DNA of 64,000 nucleotides from Aplidium turbinatum (GCA_918807975.1 OU964923.1:27757235-27821234); one strand, 5' to 3'; positions 29,501 to 39,764 are shown, counted from the stretch's first letter. Numbers and translations: made by a program. Notes: generated by a model from the sequence alone, not told the origin.

Positions 29501-32291
29501 GAGTTACACATAGCCTATGGTAATGTAAAAAATCAAGAGATCAGAGTTAGCCTACCACTGTACATGCACCCTTGCCTGGGTCTCAAATCCTAAGGTTTCC
29601 ATTCTTACCCTATGTTCTAAAGTTCTAGCCTAGGGCTTTTCTACATTGTGATTTACTGATAATGTTGCAATGAAAAAAAAATGATGATTTTACACTTCTC
29701 GGTAAATCACATTTTCTTTTACAGGTTGTACAGATATGTTGCTTATCGCAGCTTCAACTTCTGGATATATGGAAAATTGGGTTGAAAGAGACGTAATGTA
29801 ATTCCTGCCTGTGCAGTCCTTGCAATCCGCAACAGATTTCCTGAAGAAGATGGCCAGTACGAAGAATACAAAGAAGCCATTGATTACCACTTGCCTGATG
29901 ATTTTTAATGAAAATGAAAGTTATCTTGCTGGTTATTGTATTATTAATAAAAATTCTTTTGTAAATACAGTTTCCACCTCTCCAGTGTTTTGCTTGGGAC
30001 AGTATTTATATTCAAATTGTTAAAAGAAATTTCCAGCAATCTTTCGATTTTCATCACAACTTTGCTATTCCACGGCTAACTTTGTTATTAATTGTGCTCA
30101 ATTCAAGTCAATGGAGATTCTAAATAATTGTAGCCTATATCTCTTAAAAATTTGCATCCGGCCCTCAGAGAAAAAAGTTTGGTGACCCCTGTCTTAACCC
30201 TTCCTAACTTTAGATGTGGTGCCCTGTAGCTCTGCCCGTAGACCACGCTGGTAATCGCTGGCCAGAAAATGGTCGCTGCACACACGGCAGTGCTTGTTGA
30301 CTGGTGGGTTTTTGAGTTTCATCGCAGAGATCCATTTCTTAAGCTTGTCTTGATTATTCAGAGGTGAACGATGAAAGTGTACCCCTTTCACGTTTCTTCC
30401 GTTACTACAACCGGGAGCCATACAAAAAACATCTCAACGAGTAAAACTCAAGTATAAAATTGTTCTTTGTATTAAGTAGCCCACTTGTTTATAGTTTATT
30501 TGTATACAAACTAGTGGCTCTGAATTCTGCCTGAACAACCAAGCACGTCATCAAAGATTTTGACCAATCAGAATCCTTTAAATCAATATCCCTTTTATTA
30601 GATTTTTGGGCTAATGACAAACCCCAAAAAAATTTTATTGTTACAAATCGCTTTTTCTCATAAAGCTCTATAAATACAAAAGCTATATATTTTCGTTGCA
30701 GTGCCCCTTTAAACTCAGTCATTTTTAGTTTAGTTTGCAAGATATGTTGACAAAAAACACCTTTTAGATGTATTGCGGATCTGATGATTGTCAGAAAACA
30801 TTTTTTTTTATTCTTGAAACAAACTAAGCTTTTGTTTAATCATAGTGCAGCGTATACTGTGCAGAAGCTAACTGTACTTAGGCGAGGCCTACTACAAAGT
30901 ATCGCAACGTTTAAACGCATAGTGACAGATTTTTTCCGTAAAATGTTCATTATTAAGTGCGGGCTACTAACCAAAAAAAAGGATTTCAGATAAGTTTTTT
31001 TTTAGATAAGTAGTATGTATCAACGGAAAACCATTTTATGAGATGTCTACATGTCTACCATTTGTTTTTTTACAAATAAAGATAACTTTATAGGCATAGG
31101 CATAGTTTTCATGGGTTATTTGTGTTTTTTCTTATGGTCATTTTTATGTTTAATGAGGCATTATCTGGACCGCGCGCTATGCCAATTTTTTCTTTGAGGA
31201 AGGCTCTGGGGGTAAACAACACCAGCAACTTTTTATGGAGCAACCACATCCTGCAGTCCGTACTCCGTAGTCCACAACCAGTAGCGTAGGCAGGAATTTT
31301 GAAAGGGGGGGGGGCTCTGACGACAGTGGCAGGGGGTCTGGGGGGCCTCTCCCAGAAAATTTTGAAAAATTACTTTGAATTTGGTGCATTCTGAGAGCAT
31401 TTTCAACAAAAATGTGGGTACGAATATTCCTGTAAAATGGTGCTGTCCGGTGGCATAACAAAAGGATAAGATCATGTTTTCTTCGGCATTTTTCGGAAAT
31501 AAAGCTAAGTCTCTATGTTTTCTTGTTGGTAATTCCTGGCTGAGATGTTTGAATTTTTGGTATTGGCAAAACTCGCTCTTTTAATGCAATTTTGTTTAAA
31601 ATTAGGCAATTTTTTTTAGACTGAAAGCATCATTTTCAATATCGTGACGTCACACGCGTGCCAAAGGGGGGGAGGGTTGTAACCCCCCCCCCCCTGGCTA
31701 CGCCACTGTCCACAACAATTAAATGCTTGTTCATAGCTTTGTGTTTTACTCTTTCTACAACCATTTTATTTCGTTTATATTTTTGTAGTTTAGTTGATAT
31801 ATTCTTTTATGTCTAAAAATCTGTGCATGTTTCATCCGATTCAGAAACGCTATGAAAGATCAGAAAAGTTCGCCATTGTTCGAGAAGCGAGGAATGAGTC
31901 TAGAACGCTGGAAACATCGATATCAGAAACTATTTCCACCACTTCTCGTTCTAAAAGCCCAAACGTGAAGATAGAAAGTGAATCCAAAGATGCTGAAAGA
32001 TATTCCGTAGACCCAGAACCATGTGAAGAAGAGACAAATGCTATTAAAATCCCAGTTTCTCATGAAGAAGCTTCACCTGAAAAGACATCTTTTGATGATG
32101 GAGTTTCGAACAATGAGTTTTTGATGTCTCCAAGACCATGGCACCTTACACCCAGAGAGCTACCACCTGCTCTTCCCACGTTAGACTTCAATCGCACGCC
32201 AAAGGGATTTCTGGGCTCTTATACGTCTCCGTACGGAACTTATCCATTGACAATGGGAGTTTCCTTGATGGAGGAAACTTGCGATTTATAA
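20554..32291 (+). CDS. Myozenin/calsarcin-like Z-disc protein, six-exon gene model
   Basis: Proposed coding exons are 20554-20614, 21373-21466, 23881-23972, 24937-25023, 28208-28404 and 31845-32291. All five introns are GT-AG, the phases (1, 2, 1, 1, 0) are compatible, and together they give 978 nt or 325 residues. Myozenins are muscle Z-disc proteins that bind calcineurin, alpha-actinin, filamin and ZASP. The evidence is in the last two exons. AAVMFQ-KRYERSEKF (residues about 172-186) parallels the ARLFKMRQRRSDKYTF motif of MYOZ2. SPRPW (272-276) parallels SPWEQ. DFNRTPKGF (291-299) is almost identical to SFNRTPKGW, and the C-terminus ETCDL fits the E-[ST]-x-[DE]-L PDZ-ligand pattern of the family. 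Exons 1-4 encode basic sequence I do not recognise and rest on splice sites alone. The weakest sites are the intron 4 donor (GTTTAT) and the intron 5 donor (GTTAGG). Confidence 0.62.
22131..22980 (+). mobile_element. LINE (non-LTR retrotransposon) 3' end
   Basis: 22131-22500 reads without interruption as a reverse transcriptase C-terminal region: KSSGVLSKLRKF, IYYSIVHSHLQYGIINWG, RIQVRQNKIIKIVTG and the typical HSYNTRR. The tail then breaks into different frames (KVWDSLPQNMK) up to about 22680. A 3'UTR with a long hairpin (22834-22900) follows, ending in an ATCC repeat near 22975. The type is Jockey/L2/CR1-like, and the exact clade is not assigned. The copy is 5'-truncated and lies in intron 2 of the myozenin-like gene. 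Confidence 0.8.
23417..23557 (-). mobile_element. SINE family 2, body only
   Basis: This matches the non-tRNA part of the SINE at 831-1080. It shares ACTTGTAGAGGCT, GACGCAGG(G/C)CCGGT, ACCGAGAT, CAGAGTGAAGTTT and GCCGCTGAATGGAGAG. The tRNA-like head is missing. It lies in intron 2 of the myozenin-like gene. Confidence 0.65.
25107..26595. mobile_element. hAT non-autonomous element (CAGGGATGGAGGAACCA family)
   Basis: Terminal repeats CAGGGATGGAGGAACCA and its complement are flanked by the perfect 8-bp duplication GTTGCAAG (25099-25106, 26596-26603). Subterminal blocks repeat GTGGGCC on both sides. The interior has a diverged inverted pair of about 110 bp (about 25637-25770 against 26290-26420, sharing GTGAGAGTCATTTTAG). 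It is 1489 bp, has no recognisable transposase and sits in intron 4 of the myozenin-like gene. Confidence 0.9.
26971..27486. mobile_element. hAT MITE (CAG(A/T)GATGTACG family)
   Basis: Ends CAGAGATGTACG and GCGTACATCACTG are flanked by CCTCCTGG (26963-26970) and CCTCTTGG (27487-27494), a 7/8 duplication. The interior is rich in ACGC/GCGT words and contains several short palindromes such as CGCCGCAAACTTGCGGCG. It is 516 bp and lies in intron 4 of the myozenin-like gene. Confidence 0.82.
28489..28795 (+). mobile_element. tRNA-derived SINE, family 3
   Basis: The head has an A box TGGCCGAGTGGTTAGCGCG and a B box GTTCGACTCC. The body contains GTTTCTCTGGGCAAGAAACT followed by GATAATTGCCTCTACCCAG. 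That block resembles the conserved central domains of several deuterostome SINEs; I recall the pattern but cannot name the domain with certainty. A 16-base unit GTCATAAGTAGAGTAG occurs twice inside. The end is ill-defined near an AATAAAG stretch. It lies in intron 5 of the myozenin-like gene. Confidence 0.7.
29090..29908 (+). pseudogene. P2X7-intracellular-domain-like (P2RX7_C) protein, two exons, decayed
   Basis: The first exon begins at ATG 29090. It encodes a basic/acidic start and then the zinc-binding signature WCRCGNC, MPTMMENECCQEI and QCINQVGSFEKMCLDTEVL, as in the cytosolic ballast domain of P2X7. An intron with a donor near 29421-29425 and acceptor TTCTTTTACAG at 29724 leads to a second exon. 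That exon continues the domain with LYRYVAYRSFNFWIYGKLG, then RRNVIPACAVLAIRNRFPE, and ends DYHLPDDF at 29908. One in-frame TGA lies in the second exon after GKLG. Similar stand-alone proteins are abundant and lineage-expanded in invertebrates. Here the gene travels inside a TTAA-flanked element. Confidence 0.72.
30019..30191 (-). mobile_element. hAT fragment (CAGGGGTCACCAAAC family)
   Basis: On the minus strand this begins CAGGGGTCACCAAACTTTTT and follows the left end of the element at 2067, including TCTCCATTGACTTGAATT and AGCAAAGTTGTGAT. Similarity stops near 30019, so only one end remains. It has cut the THAP frame of the Kolobok-like element. Confidence 0.8.
30194..30421 (-). pseudogene. 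THAP zinc-finger domain fragment
   Basis: The frame encodes APGCSN, VHFHRSP, KKWISAMK, then HCRVCSDHFLASDYQ, which is the C2CH order of a THAP DNA-binding domain; the first Cys may lie in a missing upstream exon. The reading frame ends where the hAT fragment at 30191 begins. In Kolobok and P-type transposases the THAP domain binds the element ends. Confidence 0.75.
31279..31708. mobile_element. hAT MITE (CAGTGGCGTAGCC family), copy 2
   Basis: 430 bp, inverted relative to copy 1 at 4482-4914, with a perfect 8-bp duplication TCCACAAC (31271-31278, 31709-31716). The two copies align over their whole length, with poly-C/poly-G subterminal tracts of different length. It lies 136 bp upstream of the last exon of the myozenin-like gene. 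Confidence 0.92.
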
Positions 32292-32700
32292 AATTGGTAC
32301 AAGCATCTGATTGTTGTTTAATTCACATCATTTATCATTGTTGTGTTCAATAATAGGCTACTATAATTTATTTGAATTACTTAACGACAGTTTTAATCAA
32401 GTTTATAGTTTTAATTAAATGATTATGCTGTTTGTGTATATGTTTATATTTCGTGAGGCACATTACAAAAGTAGAATCATAAACAGAGGTATTTGTTTCC
32501 AACGACCAGTAGTTGACGACATTCACAAGGGTGGGGGCTTGTTAATATTGATTAATGATAATAATCAGTTAATTCATATTTTATTTTTTGTCCATCACGA
32601 CAATTTTCAGTACGCTGCAATCACAGATGCAACAGACACAAGGAAGCAGCAAAAGGACATATAGTCTTTGAGTCAGCTACTCTTCCACCATTTTGATATG

Positions 32701-32818
32701 CCATTAAGTGTTTTTCCGAGACACAGCCGCATGCTCTAGAGCGTTGTCAAACCGGCGACCTTTTGAGTACCGTTCCAGTGCTCTCACTGTTCGGCCATGC
32801 AGCCGACATTGAAGATGT
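32701..32818 (-). mobile_element. SINE family 1, partial copy
   Basis: The minus strand reads GTCGGCTGCATGGCCGAACAGTGAGAG, a Pol III A box, then GGTTTGACAACGCTCTAGAGCATGCGGCTGTGTCTCGG. It matches copies at 43021, 46519 and 51790. The 3' half is missing. It lies directly against a LINE endonuclease remnant. Confidence 0.7.
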
Positions 32819-32825
32819 TTCAGTC

Positions 32826-33175
32826 TGAGATACATATGCACGCCCACTCAATCTCAGCATCAGTTGGAGATTGATCGACAAAGCTGCATTTCAGGCTCTC
32901 TTGCACAAACTTAGCAACTCCGTGCTTCCTGCGTACAGTAGCCTATACCTGACTAGCGTGCGGAATAGCTATTCCAACCTATCTGTAGAAGTGCAACGGG
33001 TCTCCTGAAACACAATGATGAGCTTCCGGTTGGTGTGAGAAAGCTGGTAAGCAAATTTTGATCCTGCGTGTTGTCTTTTATGTTTGACTGCAGAATGGTG
33101 AGGCATTCGAACTTGTCAGAGGCATTGCCCTGTTTTCCATTGCCCCCTGCAGCTATGACGTCCGGATGGAAGCTC
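32826..33175 (-). mobile_element. LINE endonuclease-domain remnant
   Basis: Broken minus-strand frames read LIIVFQETRCTSTDRLE, then RRKHGVAKFV and DQSPTDAEIEWACI. These match the apurinic-like endonuclease of non-LTR retrotransposons (the LQETHC motif and the region leading to the NVYKPP motif). At least one frame change separates the parts. No reverse transcriptase is seen beside it. Confidence 0.65.
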
Positions 33176-33524
33176 TGTATTGACAAATTTCATTTCGTAT
33201 TTACGAGTTAATGGATATGCTACTTACAGGCTGAGGGTGCTGGAAGCTAATTGTCGTCCATTCTAGAGTTAGAGATGACAAAAACAAAACAAGTTTGATC
33301 CTTGTATGCAATGCCTTGTTTCATATTATGAAGGTGTCCTGATAATTCTATCTGAAAAAACTGCTACCTGATTAAAATGAAATTGTACGGTATCTGGATG
33401 GAAGAAGCAAGAAGCTAATAAAATAAATGCAAATGTTCAAATTGAAGCAATTTGGGGTTCTAAAATAAAGTTGAGTACAACTGAAAATAGCCGTGAGATG
33501 CAGGAAGCAGCGGCTGAGAACTAT

Positions 33525-33603
33525 GTGGCAAGAACTAGTGGTGCGGTACTGATGAGCCCAGCCTCATGGCCATAACACGTGTCTATCGCTGAGTTCTTGC
33601 TAC
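33525..33603 (+). ncRNA. Hammerhead-ribozyme-like fold, core altered
   Basis: A distal helix I (GTGGCAAGAACT with AGTTCTTGCTAC, 12 pairs including one G-U) and a proximal helix I (GCGGTA with TATCGC) enclose CTGATGA, a helix II-like GCCC...GGCC hairpin, ATAA where GAAA is expected, a helix III ACAC/GTGT and the cleavage triplet GTC. Every element is in the right order. The ATAA replacement would abolish the catalytic G12, so it is probably a fossil. Confidence 0.5.
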
Positions 33604-33609
33604 ACTTGA

Positions 33610-36600
33610 CTGCCGAGAAACACATAAGCGTGAGATGTCGCTAGTAAGCTAAAATTAACAAATTGTTTTCAGTTTTTCTGCCAGTCAACAATGATCAAAC
33701 GCACATGCTGATTAGGGGTATTCTGCTTTGTAGACTGTATAATATATTTCATTTAGCAATATGGCAATGTCTAAAAGTAACATTCACCGGAACTTTTTCC
33801 AATAAAGTAGCCTTAAGTCTTATCGACATACAGGCATTTATTTGTTGAAATACCGTATGCATTGTTCAAGTGCCAAAAACTTGCTGTGAAATTCACTCTA
33901 CAATACATTGCGTGTACTAATTTCAAAACTAACAAATAGGATATATTGGCCCGCAGGCTACTCATTGTAATGAGTCGTATCATATTGATATTGAAAACAC
34001 TTTAGTCTGAAAACATTGCTGCAACAAGGCTTGGCAGCAAACAATCCTCTTATGGGCTTTAGGGAGTTTCGTCAGGCACTATTGAAAGCTCCTGGCCCCG
34101 ATAGCAGCACAGCAACGACACCAAGCATTGTTGACAGGATAACTTGGGCCCCGTATCAATAAGAGCATGGGCTCCATAAACAAGATATTTCTAAAAAAAA
34201 TGATAAGGCGCTAAATAATGCACTGTTTTTTTTTTTTTGTTTTTTTTTGTGGGCACCCTGAAATGATCCACCAATCAATAAGAAGGATGTCTCAAAATCA
34301 AGTATAATTTTTCTTTCACCTCTCTGCCCACGCCCACAATAGGCCTACAATTCTTTTGTCTGGCTTTTTTTATCCGAAGATTGGAATGCGCGTGGCAACT
34401 GCTTGATATGAACTTTACAGTGTTTTATATTTTTGATGACAGTTTTATTTGTCACATTGTCTGGTAGACTTGCTTTTGTATTTCTCTTTTTGTCTCGGCA
34501 AACAGATGGTTCATTGGCAGTAATAAAAGTAAATAAAGCCAAGTAAAAGTAGAGAGTTAAAAAAGGAAAAAAGTTCTTTGCAGAAAAACTTCAATGATTT
34601 ATTTACATTTCTAGCAAAGAAGAAAATTAATCGTCACGCTTTCCAGCTGTCACCAGTGACCCAAGTTTTGAAGCGTAGAAATCTATTTGTATCAATCTTT
34701 TTTTGCAATAATTCTACGTCTGTAGATGTTGAATCTATGAAACAATAGACTCTGCTAGCTGGGCACACGCTGGGTTTAGTCTTCATAGGGCACATTTTGA
34801 ATTGGATATTAGTCAATTTGAGGTCAGTCCTTGACGGATTCAGCCTTTTTGTGTCATTTTTTACTTATTTTTTTATCTAGTTTTATATTTCGATGTGACA
34901 AAGATATTTGCGATGAAAGAAATGAGCTTTCAAATCAAAACCCAAACCTGTTTGCAATGCCACTACGTCATGGCACTGCTATTTTGCATTCATCCACTAC
35001 GTCATGACTTCCTAAACATTCCCAAGCGTAGCTCAGAGTCTTAGACCGCACCATAGTAAAGGGGAGGTCACAATTTTTTTAACTCCAGTTCCTGTTTGTT
35101 TTGATTTATAAACAACTCCCCAAAACAAGTTTTAGCCTGTTTTTATAAAAAAAACTCCCCTTCAAATGGACAGTCAAGAGGCAAGGTTTGCTTGATAACA
35201 ACGTACGTTACATCAGTGTTGCCAGTTTATGGCCACATTTTAATTTGTGATCTTGAACTTCATTTTTATTTTCGAGAAAGTTTTTGAAAAGCACTGTTTG
35301 AAACAATAATGTCTTGAAGATGATTGAAAGTATTTTATTTCGGCTTAATATTTTCTGTTTTTACTTTGAAAAAAAGACTATTTCTTTTCTTTGTGAATTT
35401 ACTTAAGAAATTCTTTGTAACAGCAACATGTTTGTCGAGCATGTGAAGTAGTGGGTAGGCTACGTTCAGCAAACAAAACTTAATAAATTTAAAATATGAG
35501 AAAATATGTGACAAACCACAAGATAAACAGAACAACAGGCCAAGGTGACCGACTTTGTTTGAAAAGCCTCTGTGAAGATCGTTTGATTGACAAACAGGAA
35601 AACTTGCTAATTTTGCGATCAACACTGCAATTGAAAGCATCCACAGCTCGCAGTGAAGACAAGTTGGCTCAAGGCAAAAAAGAAATATCATTGTGAGCTA
35701 CACTGGCAGAGATGTCGATAAGAATTACAGCACTTGTAACCACGTTTTACGAAATATGTTTCAGAAACCGCAGAAAGCAGCATATGGTTGTTGGGCTTTA
35801 TCTTGATATTTCTAGAAGCCATTTACTCTAGTTGTTCGGATGGCAGATGCTCAAGTTCAAGTGATATCATATGTCATTTACCCAATGCATATACAACAGC
35901 TCATCAAAGTCTGAAATATAGAAGACAAATGATGTGATATTTATGTCCAGTCTTAATGGCTTGGGTCCAAAACGCTTCTGCAATGGCTGCAGCTGATTGC
36001 AGACAATGTTGTCGATATAGAATCACTTCATTTGTGTACAAATTTGGCTTTGTGCTGTGGCACAACAATTTCAAAACGGCACAACAAAAGACAAAGTTAA
36101 TTTTTAAAATCTAGCAAAAAGTGACACTGATCAAAACTGGTCGAGAAATGAAAAACAATCCACAATTTTACTCTAGGTAGTAGCTAATAGTAGATTCAAA
36201 AGGTTGCGTTCAAAGCTTTCTATACATACAGTAAATATGAGCAAAAACAATCTGCATACCGTACAATTGAATAAAACACTTGCTATTGAAATGTATATTG
36301 CAAAAAAGTTTGCAAAATCGTCTGCAGCACTTTCTTTTCCGAGTTGCAACTTTCCATTCTAATTGTTCTTACCATTTTGTGTCAGCAAATAACTGGTTAT
36401 CAAGCAACAGCATAGCAATTTGCTGAGTTATGCTGTAAGGCGTGCTGGCAAAACGTGTGATTATACCTTTAACTCTTTTGACATAAATTTCATTTCAATT
36501 TTTTTTTACAAATGAATGAATAAAAAGTTCATTGCGATAAAAACGATTGACTTTGCGGCTTTGTTTTAATGCAGTAGGCCTACATAGTGAAAAACGTCTT

Positions 36601-38880
36601 GTAAACCAGAGAATCGATTTGTTGAAACCGTGGCCTACGATTGCAACTCAACCCCTTCTGATAAGTACTTGACTTAGCAAGTCAACACATCGATGCGGTT
36701 TGAGATATTTAAAGTCATGCAAAAGATTTTCAACAGTTTTATCACCAGTTGTTACTCTTTCAAAAAAAATTAACCCGTTGGTCACTTGGTTTCAGTTTAA
36801 AACGCGATTTATAACATTGTACAAACTTGTTGTAGCGTATAAGCGTTTTGGTACCTAACCGTTAGTGACGTGAAGAAGTGGTAACAAATTAAACAGGTCG
36901 GAGAATTGAAATGTTTATATCACACGAAGACCTGCTAGATTGCGTAAGAGACTCTTTCTTGCCGATATTTTGCTGTTACACGAATCGTAGCATGTTGGGA
37001 CTTGAGCTTAATTTCAAAACGAGCTTTTTCTTAAAAATCTGTATTCCCGTTAGTGAATGAAGCTCCTAGTTTGAAGTTAGAAACTATCGCAATTTGCAAC
37101 CATTGTGCTTGTCCCAAAACTTTCTTGTCATGGTCGTCATTTAGACCAAACTTGCATTTTTAAATCAGCAAATTTGTGGCGGTTAAACATTCCGGAAGGA
37201 TTGAACTTCAGACTTAACTTTAAAGCCAGTATTTAGGTATTAAACACTGCTTGCAATTATCCCAGGTCTTAGAAATATCTCAATAAACATTGTTAGCAAC
37301 TTGTAAAGTCCACCACTTCTTTCAAGATTTTTAAAAGTTAACTTTTACTGTTAACAGTGAATGCCTCGAGCTATTCAAAGCACGCGAGTAGTCGTTAATT
37401 ATAATAATTAACTAAATCGATAGCCTGGAAATCTGAGAACATGAAAATTAAACTTGGGTCAAAAGTGTTGTTAATTTTAATTAAAAATCATTTGATACCA
37501 ATCTCTTTGTCTTGATTTGCAAATTTGCTACACTTGCTGAGTTGCTGTTTAACTTCGGGTTAAATTTCTTTGAAATTATCGCCGATTTTGTGAAGAAATG
37601 GTCTAAATATAGATATTGTACAGCAAAACATTACAATCTGCTCAAGTGAATAGAAATTAAATTGGAACAATACCAATCTTGAACCTTTTTCAATTAATTA
37701 ACAGCGAAAGGTTAAATGGGCTAGCAACAACTTGTTATATTTTGTTATTATCACCTTGCCAACCATTACCTGGGTGTAAAAGTTGCTGCAAAGACCCCCA
37801 CCATTGACAAAGGAAAAAGAATCAGATAAATCTCTCAAGTGGTTTCTAATTTGTAACTACAATAACAAAAGAAAAAAGTTATTTTTTAATTGCAATGCAA
37901 TGAAGCACATGATGAGTCATGGAAATTTTCATTAATTCCAGAACCACAATTACTGACATGGCAAGATATCGATCTATGAACAATAAGTATAAATACAGAC
38001 AAAGATATAAGAAAAGCATTTTTTAATGAATTATTATTTTTTCATGTTTTATTAAACTTTATGTATGAACACACAAAAACGCTAATAAATATTAGCTACA
38101 TTATGAAAATATTAGCCTACTGTACAACATTATTACAATTTACATTACGTGGACTCATCAAACGTAAATTTTGCATATGCTTACATTTTTTAAAACTGGG
38201 AAGCATAGGTATTACTGGATTTATTACAGTACCTTAATTTAATACAAAAAACAAATTAAAGGATATCGTAGAATCACTACCAGGTCTAAAACTTTGTACA
38301 AAAGTTCCCACTGTTATGCCACAAGAAATTGATTCATGAATCCGGTCGGTTAACAAAAAATGAAATTGTCCTAAACACAATTCCTACAAGTTAAGAAGAA
38401 TCAACAGCAAATAACCCAAAACACAAGAAGGTCTTTAGATCCGTTCTTCAAGTGTTGATGCAAAAGGTCACCAGTTTAGTGATCTAGTCCAGGTGAAGTT
38501 TATGTATAATGGTAACCTCCAATTTGCAGCCTTTTTCATTTCCAGTTTTTCGATCCTGTGAAGAAAACATTTTCCAACAAACAACATCTCCAGATGTCGA
38601 AACGACGTAAAAGAGACAGCTTTTGCTGGGATGCAAATCCGATTGTGGCTGAGAATTCAATTCCATCTGCACTTGGTTGTTATCTGTTGTTGATTTTTTG
38701 CACGATTATTTCTATATCTTTTTCTTCAATGCAATAATTAAATTTGCCTCATTATTTAAAGGATATTTCGCCATTTCTTCGGCCAGGCGAGTTCGTCTGG
38801 CTTAGGTGGGGGAATCACCGTCTTGATGTTGTATTTCGTTTGACGTATTTTACCTATTTGTCAGAAATACAGTGAAGGAT
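33610..38880. other. Gene-poor A+T-rich stretch
   Basis: No exon chain or transposon end pair recognised. Two segments (34690-34763 and about 38570-38640) look like very decayed copies of the CAGACAGCAAA palindrome, and the open frames across them resemble each other for that reason. A 66-residue frame at 35496-35696 (ATG start, hydrophilic, ending KKEISL) reads somewhat like protein but has no recognisable family. A CAGTGTTGCCAG terminus-like word occurs at 35214. Confidence 0.35.
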
Positions 38881-38884
38881 ATGT

Positions 38885-38950
38885 CTAGTTAGCAAATCAG
38901 TCATCTGCAGACGTTGAATCAATGTAAAAAAGACTGATTAGCTGACTGGG
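38885..38950. repeat. CAGACAGCAAA palindromic MITE copy, short-left-arm subtype
   Basis: The left arm runs straight from AAATCAGTC into the centre TCTGCAGACGTTGAATCAATG, lacking the TTTTTACATTGATTCAACG block. The right arm is complete and ends in GCTGACTGGG. It shares this internal loss with the copy at 40439. Confidence 0.7.
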
Positions 38951-39070
38951 ATGTGTCAATGTGTCAGTGTGCCATATCAGTGTGCCATGTTGCTCATTTA
39001 CTTAAGTGAGAAGTGTATCTACGTCTTCTAGAAGCCAAACATCACGTGACACCTTGAAAGCCGTGGTAAT

Positions 39071-39108
39071 AAGACAGCAAAATTTGTCATGACAAATTTT
39101 GCTGTCTT
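39071..39108. repeat. 38-bp perfect palindrome with the same termini
   Basis: AAGACAGCAAAATTTGTCA is followed immediately by its exact reverse complement. The outer AGACAGCAAAA is the terminus of the palindromic MITE family. The inner part is unlike any other copy. Confidence 0.85.
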
Positions 39109-39764
39109 GGGGAGTAAAATCAGCCTTCGATTAATTTTCTCGATTTAAAATAATTCTTTTGGGAAAGTGGATATTTAACATTTCTGACAGCGGTAGAAAA
39201 GTGAACAACGAAGCTGCATTGAAAAACGTCTATCATCATATCTTCATTTTTGGTAACTCATGCTAATTGATCCAAATGACTAACTAGTTAGTGGACAATA
39301 GCTCTTGAAATGCAAGTCTATCTTAAAGATTATTATTAACCAAGCGGAACCAACAGCCTTCTTGACTCAAAACTGGGGCTTTAAACTTTAAATATTTGAT
39401 CCCAATTTAAAGTGTGGTTTAGGTACTTTCTAGTTTGAAGAAAGAAAAATAGAAAACAATTGAGTGACAAAAAGTTCAACAGGGTTTATATGAATCATGA
39501 CAAATCACGTTACAGCACTTTATGTCTATGACTAAGATAGCCTACTACCATTCAACTATATGTGCTATAGGTATTGGACAGCCAACACAAGAATAGAAAA
39601 TTTCCTGGTAGAAAACAACATTGCAAGAATGTTATATGCACATAATCACACTGATTGAGAAAAACGCAGCAGAACAAAAAAATATAACATTATCTTCTCC
39701 AAAAATACAACTCAAGAGCAGAAAAAAAAAATCGAAAATCGTTTTCTAGCCACTCTCTCTTCGC

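Larger units (their letters stand above)
28859..30712. mobile_element. Kolobok-like DNA transposon with TTAA ends
   Basis: Both ends carry TTAA followed by AAGGGG. The left reads TTAAAGGGGACCTGAAATG, and the right, reversed, reads TTAAAGGGGCACTGCAACG. TTAA duplication, AAGGGG-type ends and a THAP-domain frame together fit the Kolobok superfamily. Coding remnants are a P2X7-intracellular-like gene on the plus strand (29090-29908) and a THAP domain on the minus strand (30421-30194). A hAT fragment sits between them, and the transposase core is missing. The element lies within intron 5 of the myozenin-like gene. Confidence 0.65.

Noticed and set aside
31177-31475. Coding frames overlapping the intron 5 MITE
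   Set aside because: They run across a MITE boundary at 31279 into unrelated sequence, so they cannot be one gene.
31794-31844. N-terminal extension of the last myozenin-like exon
   Set aside because: The sequence is T-rich, has no ATG start and ends in a good splice acceptor (CATCCGATTCAG), so it is read as intron.
35335-35691. 118-residue minus-strand frame
   Set aside because: It is largely the antisense of a more protein-like plus-strand frame, is Leu/Phe-rich by composition and matches no family.
34634-38672. Two similar short proteins (34634-34816 and 38484-38672, minus)
   Set aside because: Their resemblance seems to come from decayed palindromic MITE sequence under both; neither has an ATG start in a good context nor a known family.
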